From an uncultured Ectothiorhodospiraceae bacterium (GTDB taxonomy: Bacteria > Pseudomonadota > Gammaproteobacteria > UBA6429 > Thiohalophilaceae), in contig CAMYOL010000017.1 in assembly GCA_947260005.1 (NCBI GenBank), forward strand, positions 38,078-102,077: a DNA stretch of 64,000 nucleotides, in the 5' to 3' direction. Under the pieces are notes generated by a model. It had not been told where the DNA came from. It did not search any database and saw only the letters and a program-made list of their open reading frames with translations. Shown one piece after another: positions 53,047 to 62,578 of the stretch (positions within the stretch are counted from its first letter, which is position 1; every line of letters starts with the position of its first letter). The position numbers and the translations under genes are program-made.

Positions 53047-53733
53047 TCACTTCGTGAAATCTAGTAAAACCATCAATAAATACCCGCTATCAATTAACCA
53101 GTATGTAAACAGCGAGCATGAGAATGTAAGAAACAGATTTAATTTATTTATTGATAGCTTTGTTTCAAAACCGTTATTTATTTTTGTCTTAATTTTTCCA
53201 GTTACCATCGGTGTTACAATATTTCTTTTTTTATAGATACTGTAATATGCTATAGCCAATAGATGTATGGCTATCATCACTAACAGAACATCAAACAATT
53301 TCGAGTGCAGCCCTGTTAACATGTAGCTTGTATCTGAACTAACCAAATCATACAACGGCCCGTTAATATCAATTTCATCATTAACAACAAAAAAACCCAG
53401 AGCAGCCTGTGAAAAAATCAGTAAAATTAAAGCAAAAACAGAAATTGAACCAAGGAGTGAGTGACCAATATAATTATTATCTGAGTAATATTTTTTTTTG
53501 ATTTTTGAGTATGTAGGAAAAAAAGTTTTAAACCTGGCAGTGGTTGTACCAACAAAACCCCATATAATCCGGAATAACATTAGTGCGAAAATAAAAATAC
53601 CAATACTAATATGCCATGAAAGCCATTCACCACTCATCTGGCTTGTCGCATAGCTAAATATTATCGCCAACACTAACGACCAATGAAATGTTCGTAGCGG
53701 AAGATCCCATATCTGTTGCATATTTATATACAT
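53047..53733 (-). CDS. Prokaryotic cytochrome b561-type membrane protein
   Basis: 228 residues, four to five membrane helices. WDLPLRTFHWSLVLAIIF (haem histidine), GEWLSWHISIGIFIFALML and MLTGLHSKLFDVLLVMIAIHLLA (further histidines) follow the Ni-hydrogenase b-type/b561 family. It moves electrons between quinone and the periplasmic cytochrome c'. ATG 53733 or 53721. First gene of the redox row; divergent from chrA. Confidence 0.87.
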   Translation of the reverse strand: MYINMQQIWDLPLRTFHWSLVLAIIFSYATSQMSGEWLSWHISIGIFIFALMLFRIIWGFVGTTTARFKTFFPTYSKIKKKYYSDNNYIGHSLLGSISVFALILLIFSQAALGFFVVNDEIDINGPLYDLVSSDTSYMLTGLHSKLFDVLLVMIAIHLLAIAYYSIYKKRNIVTPMVTGKIKTKINNGFETKLSINKLNLFLTFSCSLFTYWLIDSGYLLMVLLDFTK

Positions 53734-53884
53734 AATTTCTTTGTCTGTACTAACATACTTTCAATCATTTCCTGTCAAAGAAATATACATGCAAATCTCA
53801 ATAAAGAATTCAACCTGACAATAACTTAAGAAAAGCTTCAGATTTCACCAGATATGTTATTTTGAATTTTCAGAGGGAATTAAT

Positions 53885-53962
53885 ATGACATTTTTCGAAT
53901 TAACACAATACGAATTAAGCTACGACCTGCATTTTAGTTTGGATACCACAATCGGAATTTAA
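53885..53962 (+). CDS. Possible short leader ORF upstream of chrA
   Basis: 25 codons with a start 9 bases after AGAGGG, ending 34 bases before chrA. The product (MTFFELTQYELSYDLHFSLD...) has no known family. It could be a leader peptide or chance. Its ribosome site is better than chrA's own. Confidence 0.35.
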   Translation: MTFFELTQYELSYDLHFSLDTTIGI

Positions 53963-53996
53963 TTATCAGATTCAATTACAAGGAAGATTAAATAGT

Positions 53997-55145
53997 ATGA
54001 AAGAGATTATTTTTACATTCCTGAAACTTGGAGCAACGGCATACGGGGGTCCCGCAATTATCGGAATTATGCAGGCCGAATTACAAGAAAAACGTCAGTG
54101 GGTTACTAAAGAACATTTCGTTGAAGGTCTTTCGTTAGTCAACATGTTACCAGGAGCCGCAGCCACACAACTGGGAATATTCTTAGGGCACGCAAGAGGC
54201 GGTATGTTAGGTGGTTTCCTTGCAGGACTTTGTTTCGTCGTACCAGCCTTCTTCATTATGCTGTCCCTGACCTTGATCTATGCCTCCTTTGGTACCACTT
54301 CCATAATGCATGGCGCGCTCTATGGTATGGGCCCTGTCGTCATGGGCATCTTTTTAGTCGCCGTATATCGACTCGGAAAAACCTCGGCGGCCACTATCCC
54401 TCAATTTATCATGGTTGTTGCCGCTGCGCTTTCGGCGAGCCTTAGCCCCTTAGGAATCGTGCAGATTCTTATCCTCGCCGGGATAGTTGGCATATTCCTG
54501 TATTATTCCCGAAAGTGGGGAGCCGTCCTGCTTATCTTTTCTGTATTGCTCTACTTTGTATTAATTACTGTTTTGGTACCTATCTCTGACATTTCGACTC
54601 AGAATAGAACGAGTTTAACACCCGGCTTGCTAAACATCGGGGTGTTTTTTCTAAAGGTTGGTGCTCTCTCATTCGGGGGAGGTTTGAGTGTCATTGCATT
54701 TACTCAGGAACAGGTCGTAAATCAAAATCAGTGGCTCACTCAACAGGAATTTATCGACGGTCTGGCGCTTGGCCAATTCACCCCGGGACCCATCCTTATG
54801 GTTTCCGCTTATGTTGGCTACAAACTCGAGGGCTTTGCCGGAGCTACAGTTGCGGCAATGGCAATATTTTTACCAGCTTTCGTTCTGACGCTTAGCATCC
54901 TGCCTATATTTGAACGTGCAAGGAAGCTTCGTTGGACGAAAGCAATGATGAAAGGGATAGGACCCGGGGTAATTGGTGTTCTTTCCGTATCAATCTTCCA
55001 AATGATACCCCATGCATTACCGGATTCAATTACCTTAAGCCTGTTCATTATCGCTATTGTAGCATTACTTTCTAAAAAAGTTGGTGTAATTAAAATGTTG
55101 ATGGTGGGCGCAGTACTAGGTGTATTTGTTAATTATTTACTTTGA
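53997..55145 (+). CDS. chrA: Chromate transporter ChrA
   Basis: 382 residues, bidomain CHR protein with about ten to twelve helices. Each half has the FLKLG...GG pattern: FTFLKLGATAYGGPAI at 9 and FFLKVGALSFGGGLSV at about 220; ALGQFTPGPILM and NMLPGAAATQL are the repeated proline motifs. Exports chromate (possibly sulfate-like oxyanions). Acts alone; no chrB. Sulfur metabolism around it makes protection against chromate, a sulfate analogue, plausible. Confidence 0.93.
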   Translation: MKEIIFTFLKLGATAYGGPAIIGIMQAELQEKRQWVTKEHFVEGLSLVNMLPGAAATQLGIFLGHARGGMLGGFLAGLCFVVPAFFIMLSLTLIYASFGTTSIMHGALYGMGPVVMGIFLVAVYRLGKTSAATIPQFIMVVAAALSASLSPLGIVQILILAGIVGIFLYYSRKWGAVLLIFSVLLYFVLITVLVPISDISTQNRTSLTPGLLNIGVFFLKVGALSFGGGLSVIAFTQEQVVNQNQWLTQQEFIDGLALGQFTPGPILMVSAYVGYKLEGFAGATVAAMAIFLPAFVLTLSILPIFERARKLRWTKAMMKGIGPGVIGVLSVSIFQMIPHALPDSITLSLFIIAIVALLSKKVGVIKMLMVGAVLGVFVNYLL

Positions 55146-55351
55146 TTTTACTTGTGCTGTAAGAGAACGAATTTAATTATACTGGTTTAAAATTTCAACT
55201 CGTCACACAAGTAATTTTTCTATTCATAATTCGATAGGCTAACCCAGACTCTTAAGATTATATGAAGACTTAGTCAGAAAACATTTCGATCAAATATTTA
55301 CTTGTAAGATTTACTTTCTTGAATATAAGAAAATCTTCCTAGTAGGTAAAT

Positions 55352-56317
55352 ATGATCCAAAAAAATGTTATACCGTTAATAGTTGTCATTTCTACATTTT
55401 CTCAACCAATCTACGCGCTGGAATTTAGTAGTGGGGATTTAGATTATACAATTGATTCTGAAATTCGATTACACAACATCAATAAAACAACTGACAATCT
55501 ATCAGGATCGGAAGATAGAGAAAATGATACGTACATTGATAAAATTGAAATTACCGCAAACGCCTTATATCAAAATAAATGGTTTTTTAAATGGGTTGTT
55601 GAAGCAAATGAACTAGGCACCGAAAATGAGGAATCCCTTTTTGTTAACGAGTTATATGCAGGCTATAAATTCGATGAATTAGACGTATATGCTGGACGAT
55701 TCGAACTACCTTTTGGATTTTACAAAAAATCCTTTATCTCTGATCATATAACAAAAGGCTTAGGTAAAACAAAAACTGAGGCCGGACTCAGTATAATTGA
55801 TAAATATAATAATGTTAAATTGAGCACTACTTTTTTTACGAAAAATTTTAGAACATCAGATCCTGATCAGAATGGTGCTTCTGTCAACATTCAGTGGTTA
55901 CCTGGTGATAACACGTTAGTTGGTGGTGGCTATTTAAGTTCTCGAAGAGCAACAAAAGGCCAACCACAACTTATTAACCTATATGCTAGAGTTAAAAAAT
56001 ATAACTGGAAGATCACAGGCGAATATGTAAGCGCAATTGAATATACAGATGGTAAGAAACCCTCTGCACTAACACTTGAAATGGGCTATACGCTCTATAG
56101 TCAATTTTTCCTGGGTGGACGCCTGCAAAAAACACATGACTTTAGCCTAATTGACGGCGGGAACGGGAACTACACGGAATACACATTAGCTGCTAATTAT
56201 GATATTAACCGGTATTATAGATTTAGTATTGAACACATCCAGGGGAATGAAGAAACATATGGAACGGGGCATCTTGATACCAAACAAACTATAGCTCAAT
56301 TACGTATTTTATTTTAA
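55352..56317 (+). CDS. LbtU-like outer-membrane porin
   Basis: 321 residues: signal peptide to YAL (about 23), then many amphipathic strands (LYAGYKFDELDVYAGRFELP, IQWLPGDNTLVGGGYLSSR, ARVKKYNWKITGEYVSAIEY) and a final F (QLRILF). The VYAGRFELPFGF segment is reminiscent of the LbtU siderophore porin of Legionella and related porins. TonB box absent, as expected for LbtU. Substrate unproven. Confidence 0.75.
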   Translation: MIQKNVIPLIVVISTFSQPIYALEFSSGDLDYTIDSEIRLHNINKTTDNLSGSEDRENDTYIDKIEITANALYQNKWFFKWVVEANELGTENEESLFVNELYAGYKFDELDVYAGRFELPFGFYKKSFISDHITKGLGKTKTEAGLSIIDKYNNVKLSTTFFTKNFRTSDPDQNGASVNIQWLPGDNTLVGGGYLSSRRATKGQPQLINLYARVKKYNWKITGEYVSAIEYTDGKKPSALTLEMGYTLYSQFFLGGRLQKTHDFSLIDGGNGNYTEYTLAANYDINRYYRFSIEHIQGNEETYGTGHLDTKQTIAQLRILF

Positions 56318-56527
56318 TAGTAGTAGCATAATAATCAACAATTAATGCAATTTCATACCCCTTTAGCAGAATTCTTATCCTACTTTATATCCGACACTAC
56401 TGTCCTCAATAATGCTTGTAGCTGTAATGTAAATATGACTGTGTATCTGTTAAAATAATGTTATTCCCTGGCAATATAAATATACAAGAAAATTAATTCC
56501 GGTATATTTATATACCAAGGATCCTAA

Positions 56528-57472
56528 CTAATCAAAAGCAGCCAGCTCTGCCTCTAAATACGCACGATGTGCATTACGCCCGGCCAGATCCTTATAATTT
56601 TCAAGGTAGGAAAATTTTGATTGATCCAGGCGTTTGATGGCCTCTTGTAAACCTTTCTCTTCTGACACCATTTTAGTCATATGTGAATCAAGTAAAACAA
56701 GATACTGGTAAGTCGATTTTTCAAATGCTGACAGTACCGCAGGCTCACCATGTCCGGGAACAAATTTTGCGTCTTTAAAGTTTTTTAAATATTCATAGCT
56801 CTTTATCCATTGCTTGATATTCCCCCCTTCAACAATACCCAATATGCGCCCAGAATATAAAATATCTCCCGCATGTACCACATTATCACTTGTTATATGT
56901 GTTATTAGTGGCTGCGGCGTATGCGCAGCTTTGTATAGATGAATATCTAGCGTTACTCCCCCACCTAAATCAAGATTGGTATTCTTTGTGAGTACGCGTG
57001 TTGGTTTTTCAGGGAGTTTAATATCCTTCTGCTTAAACTTCATTCTCATTTCAAGCATCATCGCATAATTGTTTGCATTTTCTTCCATACGTTTAGCTTC
57101 TTTCTCAGAGGTAATTATTTCAGCACCAATTTTTCGAAAGGCATCATTACCAAGAAAACGATCAGGTTGTGAGTTAGAATTAATAACATACTTAATAGGT
57201 AAGGGGCTGATCGCTCTGATATGCTCAATCATTTCATTAGCCATCGCTGGATAATATCCGGATTCTATAACGGCTATTGATTTACCTCCAACTACGAAGG
57301 CCATGTTCATTCGGTAGCCTTTATTTTTTACGTTCGGGCCCCCATGTGGACCTATCCAGGCGTACACGTGCTCAGAGACCTTTTGAGGCTTCGGTAAAAT
57401 TTCGAATTGTTTGGCTAATGTTCCTTGATTAACCCCAATTAATAATAATAAAACTAATATTTTTTTCATCAT
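56528..57472 (-). CDS. Metallo-beta-lactamase-fold protein with degenerate metal site
   Basis: 314 residues with a signal peptide (to LAK). MBL fold: IAVIESGYYPA, then where the metal motif THxHxDH is expected it reads N98-S-N-S-Q-P-D-R105, so three histidines are replaced. The later residues remain: His in KAAHTPQ, Asp in VVHAGDIL, His in VPGHGEP. Related SoxH/quinoprotein-relay MBL proteins occur beside Sox genes. Metal binding must be altered or absent. It follows soxB by 24 bases in one operon. Confidence 0.85.
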   Translation of the reverse strand: MMKKILVLLLLIGVNQGTLAKQFEILPKPQKVSEHVYAWIGPHGGPNVKNKGYRMNMAFVVGGKSIAVIESGYYPAMANEMIEHIRAISPLPIKYVINSNSQPDRFLGNDAFRKIGAEIITSEKEAKRMEENANNYAMMLEMRMKFKQKDIKLPEKPTRVLTKNTNLDLGGGVTLDIHLYKAAHTPQPLITHITSDNVVHAGDILYSGRILGIVEGGNIKQWIKSYEYLKNFKDAKFVPGHGEPAVLSAFEKSTYQYLVLLDSHMTKMVSEEKGLQEAIKRLDQSKFSYLENYKDLAGRNAHRAYLEAELAAFD

Positions 57473-57496
57473 TTTTCTCCAACTGATGTTGTGTAA

Positions 57497-59197
57497 CTAA
57501 CTCATTATCCTGGGCGTGTTTAGATCAGATATAGAGACAATCTTTTTATCCCGAAGATAATTTGAGACCGTATCCCAAATGGGAATTCCTTCAAGAGGCT
57601 GTGAGACGCTGGCCCAGCCAGCCACTTTATATTTTTTACTGGCGACCATTGGCTGACCGTTCAGGGTCATGTCCTGAATACGACGACCTATTTTTTCGTT
57701 TATCTTAATGGCGTACTGCATACCTCCGACTCTGACCATATCCCCACCCTGTTGTTTATAGGGATCGGTATTAAAAATATTGTCGGCCACATCCTCAAGT
57801 ACTTCTTTGATTCTATCCCCAGTCATCGTAGTGACGGTTGTAATCGGATAAGTAATCGCCGTTTGTGTCATCACATCTTCAAAGGATATCTGTTCACCTG
57901 GTAGTACGCTCATACCCCATCGAAATCCCGGCGATAAGGCAATTTCTGCGTCCTGAGTCTCCAGCATGGCATCGAGGATTAACTGATCAAAACTACCGTT
58001 AAACGTTCCACGTCTGTAGAGCAGGTCATTAGTGACTGCCAGCTCCTCATTTAATTTTTTCAAATAAGGTTCACGAAGGTGAGTGATATATTCATCCATC
58101 TCATGATCAGGCTCGATTAAATTGGAAAATACAGGTAATAGTTTGAATTGATATCCAGTAACTCGATTTTTTGTTACTTTGAAGTCTAGAACCGAAATAA
58201 ACTTTCCGGCACATCCTGAATTAACGACTAAAGTTTTACCTGATTTATTTGTAACTTCTATCGGTTTTGGGATTGCATCATGAGTATGCCCCCCCATAAT
58301 AGCATCGACACCAGTCAGCCTGGATGCCATTTTGATATCAACATCCATCCCATTATGTGACAACACAATCACAACGCTAGCACCCAGGGAACGAACCTTA
58401 TCGACAATCTTCTGGCATTCCTCATCACGTATTCCAAAACTCCATTTCGGGATCATATATCGTGGATTGGCAATTGGAGTGTAAGGAAAGGCCTGGCCAA
58501 TAACAGCGACCTGGACACCATTTAATTCACGTATTGTATATGGCTTAAATACCGGATCCTCAAAATCCGTCTCAACTACATTATGTGCGACAAAATCCAT
58601 GTGGTCTTTAAGATCATTGTTGACGATCTCCTTCACCCGCTCAGCACCATAAGTAAACTCCCAGTGCCCGGTCATCACATCGACACCAAGTAATTTGTTT
58701 GCATCAACCATATCCTGCGCCTGCGTCCATAAAGATGTCGCAGAACCTTGCCAGCTATCACCCCCATCCAGTAACAATGAAGCAGGACGTTGCGCTCTGA
58801 TTTTTTTCATTAAAGTAGCCAGATGCGCATATCCACCTAATTTCCCATAGTGTCGTGCAGCTTCACTGAAATTAAGATGAGTAAAGGCATGAGCGGCGGC
58901 ACTATTTTTTTCAACACCAAAGTAGTTTAAAAATTCGTTACCTATAATATGCGGTGGCTTATCCTTTGCCTGGCCTACTCCAATGTTATGACTGGGTTCG
59001 CGAAAATGAATAGGTATTAACTGGGCATGTACGTCGGTTATATGCATAAAGGTGACATCACCATAGGGCGGCAATTCATACATATCTGCCGGTATGGGTT
59101 TAAAACGATTTGATGTTTTCGCAGCAAGGTTAAGACTGTGCCCGGATGCCGCAGCGGCAGCAAGGGTTTGAAGGAATTCTCGACGACTAATCTGCAT
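57497..59197 (-). CDS. soxB: Thiosulfohydrolase SoxB
   Basis: 566 residues: twin-arginine leader (SRREFLQTL at 4-12), then a calcineurin-like dimanganese site: FMHITDVHAQ, LLDGGDSWQGS, MTGHWEFTYG, VVLSHNGMD and GGHTHDAIPKP, followed by the 5'-nucleotidase C-terminal domain. SoxB cleaves sulfate from SoxY-bound thiosulfonate. GHWEFT and GGDSWQGS are SoxB rather than UshA wording. SoxXAYZ are not in the window. Upstream is a two-component system. Confidence 0.93.
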   Translation of the reverse strand: MQISRREFLQTLAAAAASGHSLNLAAKTSNRFKPIPADMYELPPYGDVTFMHITDVHAQLIPIHFREPSHNIGVGQAKDKPPHIIGNEFLNYFGVEKNSAAAHAFTHLNFSEAARHYGKLGGYAHLATLMKKIRAQRPASLLLDGGDSWQGSATSLWTQAQDMVDANKLLGVDVMTGHWEFTYGAERVKEIVNNDLKDHMDFVAHNVVETDFEDPVFKPYTIRELNGVQVAVIGQAFPYTPIANPRYMIPKWSFGIRDEECQKIVDKVRSLGASVVIVLSHNGMDVDIKMASRLTGVDAIMGGHTHDAIPKPIEVTNKSGKTLVVNSGCAGKFISVLDFKVTKNRVTGYQFKLLPVFSNLIEPDHEMDEYITHLREPYLKKLNEELAVTNDLLYRRGTFNGSFDQLILDAMLETQDAEIALSPGFRWGMSVLPGEQISFEDVMTQTAITYPITTVTTMTGDRIKEVLEDVADNIFNTDPYKQQGGDMVRVGGMQYAIKINEKIGRRIQDMTLNGQPMVASKKYKVAGWASVSQPLEGIPIWDTVSNYLRDKKIVSISDLNTPRIMS

Positions 59198-59278
59198 GAC
59201 ACATTCACCTCATTGAACATAGATCAAGTTTGGATTGCACACGGACAAACTACAACTAAAGAGATTCTGAAGAATTTG

Positions 59279-60676
59279 TTAGATTGGGATTACGACAATA
59301 AATACAGCACCTGTGGAAATATTGTCGGTTACCGATATTGAACCATTATGTAGTTCAACGGCCCATTGCGTTATCGCCAATCCCAGACCGGCACCACTCG
59401 CCTGCTGCCGGGTTGAATCCAGGCGGGTAAATCTTTGAAATATTGCCAGTTTGTCTTGATCAGCTACGCCCGGTCCTGTATCGGCTACCTGGAATATTAT
59501 TCTCTGGGCTTCCTTGGTTAAGCTTATGCTAATCTCACCGCCCTTTGGCGTATAGGCAATCGCATTTTGAATTATATTAATATAAATCCTTTCGAAAATG
59601 GCAATATCAACCTTGACTATTATCTGCCGGGGAATGGAAAGTTTAAATCGAATTTGTTTTTCTTCCGCAAGTGCCAGTAAATTTTCTACCCAGTTATTCA
59701 ATAAAACTGAAATATCATGCTGCTTAATATCCAGTTTTAGAATACCCGCATCGCCACGAGTTAATTGCAATAGCGCCTCTGATAAATACTCTAGCCTGTC
59801 CACTTCTTCCAGTACACTTCCTAAGACCTGTTTATATTCTTCACGGCTGCGCTCCCGGCTTAGTAAAACTTCTGCCTGAGTACGAATTGTCGTCAATGGT
59901 GTACGTAGTTCATGTGAAGCATCGGAGGTAAACCGTTTTAGCGAGTTAAATGAATTCTCAATGCGATCTAAAAATGTATTGGTCGCCTGAGCAATCTTAC
60001 CAACTTCATCATTTTGGTTCTCTACCTCGACACGTACATCAAGCTGCTCAGAATCTATATTAGTTAACGTATTACTAAGTCTTGCCAAAGGTCGCAAGGC
60101 ACGGTCGGCAATCCACCAACTACCTAACGAAATCAAAATTAACGGCACAGGAATTAACCATAACATCGCATTAAGCAATTGGTTAACTTGCTCGTGATAT
60201 TCATCGAGTGGCCGTACTAGCTGAATGTATAAGTCTTCATCACCTGCGTGCTGTCCAGCAGTGTATTTTTCATGGTAAGTTCGATATTCTCTATCTGAAA
60301 AAGAAAAGCTCTGGTAACTGTCATGGTGATCCGTAATTGATAGATCAACGTTAGGTGGCTCAATAAAGATCATTGAAGCAGATCTTCGTATCGCATTTAA
60401 CTCATTATCTCGAATTAAATACATAATCTGACGATTATGACCCTGAGAAAATTGGCTGGAAGCAGGCTGAGCATATAACTCCAGCTTGCCCTGAGGGGTG
60501 AAATTCAAACGTTGTTTAACGCGATCCAAGTCATCCTCGAGGCCCTCATCAATACTGTGCATTAATGATCGTGAATACAGACCAAGTGTTGTAATGTAAA
60601 CAATGGCTAATATTAGTGACATGCTAATAACAGATAACAGCACAAATTTTACACGTGTCGTTAAACTAACTACCAT
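59279..60676 (-). CDS. Sensor histidine kinase
   Basis: 465 residues. Two membrane helices (about 10-32 and 168-190) flank a periplasmic sensor of 135 residues; then HAMP, HisKA with TSDASHELRTPLTT, and HATPase with NIIQNAIAYTP, DTGPGVAD and GLGLAI. Overall like QseC/CusS-type kinases. The gene follows its regulator directly with no gap and precedes soxB by 81 bases. Confidence 0.93.
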   Translation of the reverse strand: MVVSLTTRVKFVLLSVISMSLILAIVYITTLGLYSRSLMHSIDEGLEDDLDRVKQRLNFTPQGKLELYAQPASSQFSQGHNRQIMYLIRDNELNAIRRSASMIFIEPPNVDLSITDHHDSYQSFSFSDREYRTYHEKYTAGQHAGDEDLYIQLVRPLDEYHEQVNQLLNAMLWLIPVPLILISLGSWWIADRALRPLARLSNTLTNIDSEQLDVRVEVENQNDEVGKIAQATNTFLDRIENSFNSLKRFTSDASHELRTPLTTIRTQAEVLLSRERSREEYKQVLGSVLEEVDRLEYLSEALLQLTRGDAGILKLDIKQHDISVLLNNWVENLLALAEEKQIRFKLSIPRQIIVKVDIAIFERIYINIIQNAIAYTPKGGEISISLTKEAQRIIFQVADTGPGVADQDKLAIFQRFTRLDSTRQQASGAGLGLAITQWAVELHNGSISVTDNISTGAVFIVVIPI

Positions 60677-61363
60677 TTAGTCCTGTTCTTCATTGCTTAA
60701 CATAAACCCTAAACCTCGAATCGTCTGGATAAGCTTTACATCATATTCATCGTCAATTTTTTTTCTTAAGCGCATGACGTGCACATCGATCACATTATCA
60801 AGCGGAGTGGCCCGTTCCACTTTCCAAACGTCACGGGCAATAGTCTTGCGTGACACAGGTCGTTTCAGGTTTCGAAACAGTAATTCAAGAATCTCAAATT
60901 CTCGTGGTGTCAAACTAATGCCCTTATCACCTCGTTTCACCTCTCGGCTAATGATATCAATCGATAAGTCAGCTAATTCAAACGCCAGAACATTGTTATT
61001 ACTCTCGCGCCGAAGCATGACCTTCAAACGCGCAACCAGCTCAGGAAAGGCAAAGGGTTTGATCATGTAATCATCGGCACCACGTTCCAGACCGGTGACC
61101 CGATCATCGATGGCATCTCTGGCTGATAAGATCAATACCGGCAAATTTTCATGATGCTTTCGCAATGTTGATAAAATCTCCAGTCCATCTCGCCCTGGCA
61201 GATTTAAATCCAGCACAACGACATCTGGCTGATTCTCTAATAGACAGGTCAAACCTTCTTCACCACTCGCTGCCCATTCAACATCAAACTCCACCTCACG
61301 CAGGCCAAGTTGTAAGGATTCGGCTACCTTCGGTTCGTCTTCTATAATTAATATTCGTGGCAT
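60677..61363 (-). CDS. OmpR-family response regulator
   Basis: 228 residues from ATG 61363. Receiver: ILIIEDEPKV, acceptor Asp in VVVLDLNLP, ILSARD and IKPFAFPEL; DNA-binding winged helix: SLTPREFEILELLF, TPLDNVIDVHVMRLRKKI. Its stop abuts the kinase start, so the pair is one operon. Possible regulation of soxB is inferred from position only. Confidence 0.94.
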   Translation of the reverse strand: MPRILIIEDEPKVAESLQLGLREVEFDVEWAASGEEGLTCLLENQPDVVVLDLNLPGRDGLEILSTLRKHHENLPVLILSARDAIDDRVTGLERGADDYMIKPFAFPELVARLKVMLRRESNNNVLAFELADLSIDIISREVKRGDKGISLTPREFEILELLFRNLKRPVSRKTIARDVWKVERATPLDNVIDVHVMRLRKKIDDEYDVKLIQTIRGLGFMLSNEEQD

Positions 61364-61471
61364 CAGCAAAGGACAAATTCGTATAAAAATTCATCCTAAC
61401 GCATTTATGGCATGCGATAATACTAACAATTTAGTAAGGTTGTGTTTTTCCCCATCGATCAATTTTAGATT

Positions 61472-61801
61472 ATGCAAGAAGACGATAAAAATAACCCCGA
61501 ATCTCTGCTGGACTTAAGCCAAAAACTTAACCTGGAAACCGGACAACTGAGCTGGCAGGAACTGCAAACCTATTTTGCACGCGGTATCGTCATTGTGGTC
61601 AACAAAGAACACGACCTGATTGAAACAGCTAAAATGCTACACGATGATAATAAAGCTCTCATTGAAAGTATGATCGAAAATGGTGAAATCGTCCGCGCTA
61701 ATGACGATCATGCCCGCGACTGGCTTACTCGTGAATCCGTATTCTGGAGTGTTGTTATCGCTCCCTGGGTACTTGTCCAGGAAAAACTCTCCAAACAATA
61801 A
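61472..61801 (+). CDS. DUF2288-family protein
   Basis: 109 residues. LSWQELQTYFARGIVIVVN, then a W-rich end RESVFWSVVIAPWVLVQE, is the DUF2288 pattern. Cytosolic, no known function. Transcribed divergently from the regulator gene. Confidence 0.88.
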   Translation: MQEDDKNNPESLLDLSQKLNLETGQLSWQELQTYFARGIVIVVNKEHDLIETAKMLHDDNKALIESMIENGEIVRANDDHARDWLTRESVFWSVVIAPWVLVQEKLSKQ

Positions 61802-61908
61802 CCATAATTTTTGTATGATTTTATCTTCAGGTTCCATTCAGCGATAACCCGTTAATCTCCTTGTCACGTTCATTACTTCTATTACAAGAATACGAAAGGG
61901 AAAACATC

Positions 61909-62139
61909 ATGGCTTACATCGATATGGAATTAAATGCTCAAAATATGGCTTCACCACAACCAATGGTTCAGACATTGCGAGCGATGGATCAATTGTCAGC
62001 TGGACAAGTATTAAAAGTGACCACCACAGAACCTCGCTCAGTTCGTAACTTTGAAGCGATGTGCTTTCAACTTGGCCACAAGCTTATGGAAATTATTGCC
62101 TGGGATGGGGAATATACCTTTTTATTACAAAAGGCGTAA
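61909..62139 (+). CDS. TusA/SirA-like protein lacking the active-site cysteine
   Basis: 76 residues from ATG 61909, nine bases after AAAGGG. TusA-fold wording: LRAMDQLSAGQVLKVTTTEP, SVRNFEAMCFQLGHKLMEI and YTFLLQKA. The conserved CPxP is SPQP (Ser15), so sulfur relay by persulfide at that site is impossible. A cysteine remains at about residue 52 (MCFQ). May be regulatory or have a different partner. Confidence 0.75.
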   Translation: MAYIDMELNAQNMASPQPMVQTLRAMDQLSAGQVLKVTTTEPRSVRNFEAMCFQLGHKLMEIIAWDGEYTFLLQKA

Positions 62140-62205
62140 TAGAATGCTCAAAACACTGTCAATCCTGCGTATAGAACGCAGGATGAACAGTCAATGTGCA
62201 AGAGA

Positions 62206-62451
62206 CTATGCTACATCCACTTCCGACTGAAGTTGTGGCTGCTGAATCCCAGCACTACTTTGACTCAAATTATGTTCAACCGTCGTCAAACTTCGTCTGG
62301 CCCATTGAAATTTTTGAGCAATTTCATGTTCTAAACGATTTATTTGATTCATTCGCTCTTGTTCACTGAGTTGATACGCATAGGTAATGCGATTGATCTG
62401 ATCCTGTATTTGCTTCACTACATCAAAGTAAAGTGTCATATCCACTGGCAT
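62206..62451 (-). CDS. Small coiled-coil hypothetical protein
   Basis: 81 residues from ATG 62451 (a nearer ATG at 62460 is possible). Strong helix: QIQDQINRITYAYQLSEQER, MNQINRLEHEIAQKFQWARR, then a Q/S-rich tail. Not recognised. Lies on the minus strand ahead of the DksA-type gene, separate. Confidence 0.6.
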   Translation of the reverse strand: MPVDMTLYFDVVKQIQDQINRITYAYQLSEQERMNQINRLEHEIAQKFQWARRSLTTVEHNLSQSSAGIQQPQLQSEVDVA

Positions 62452-62578
62452 AATTATCATCCATATATTTTTATTACGGTAATTTCCAGCCTACCGTATC
62501 GCTACATAGGCACCATAACGTGATTATAAACGAAGTGATAAATCCAGATTTAAAACTTTTGCAAACTTTTTGTCACCG

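Noticed and set aside
62162..62184. Terminator after the TusA-like gene
   Set aside because: An 8-pair hairpin exists but no T tract follows on either strand.
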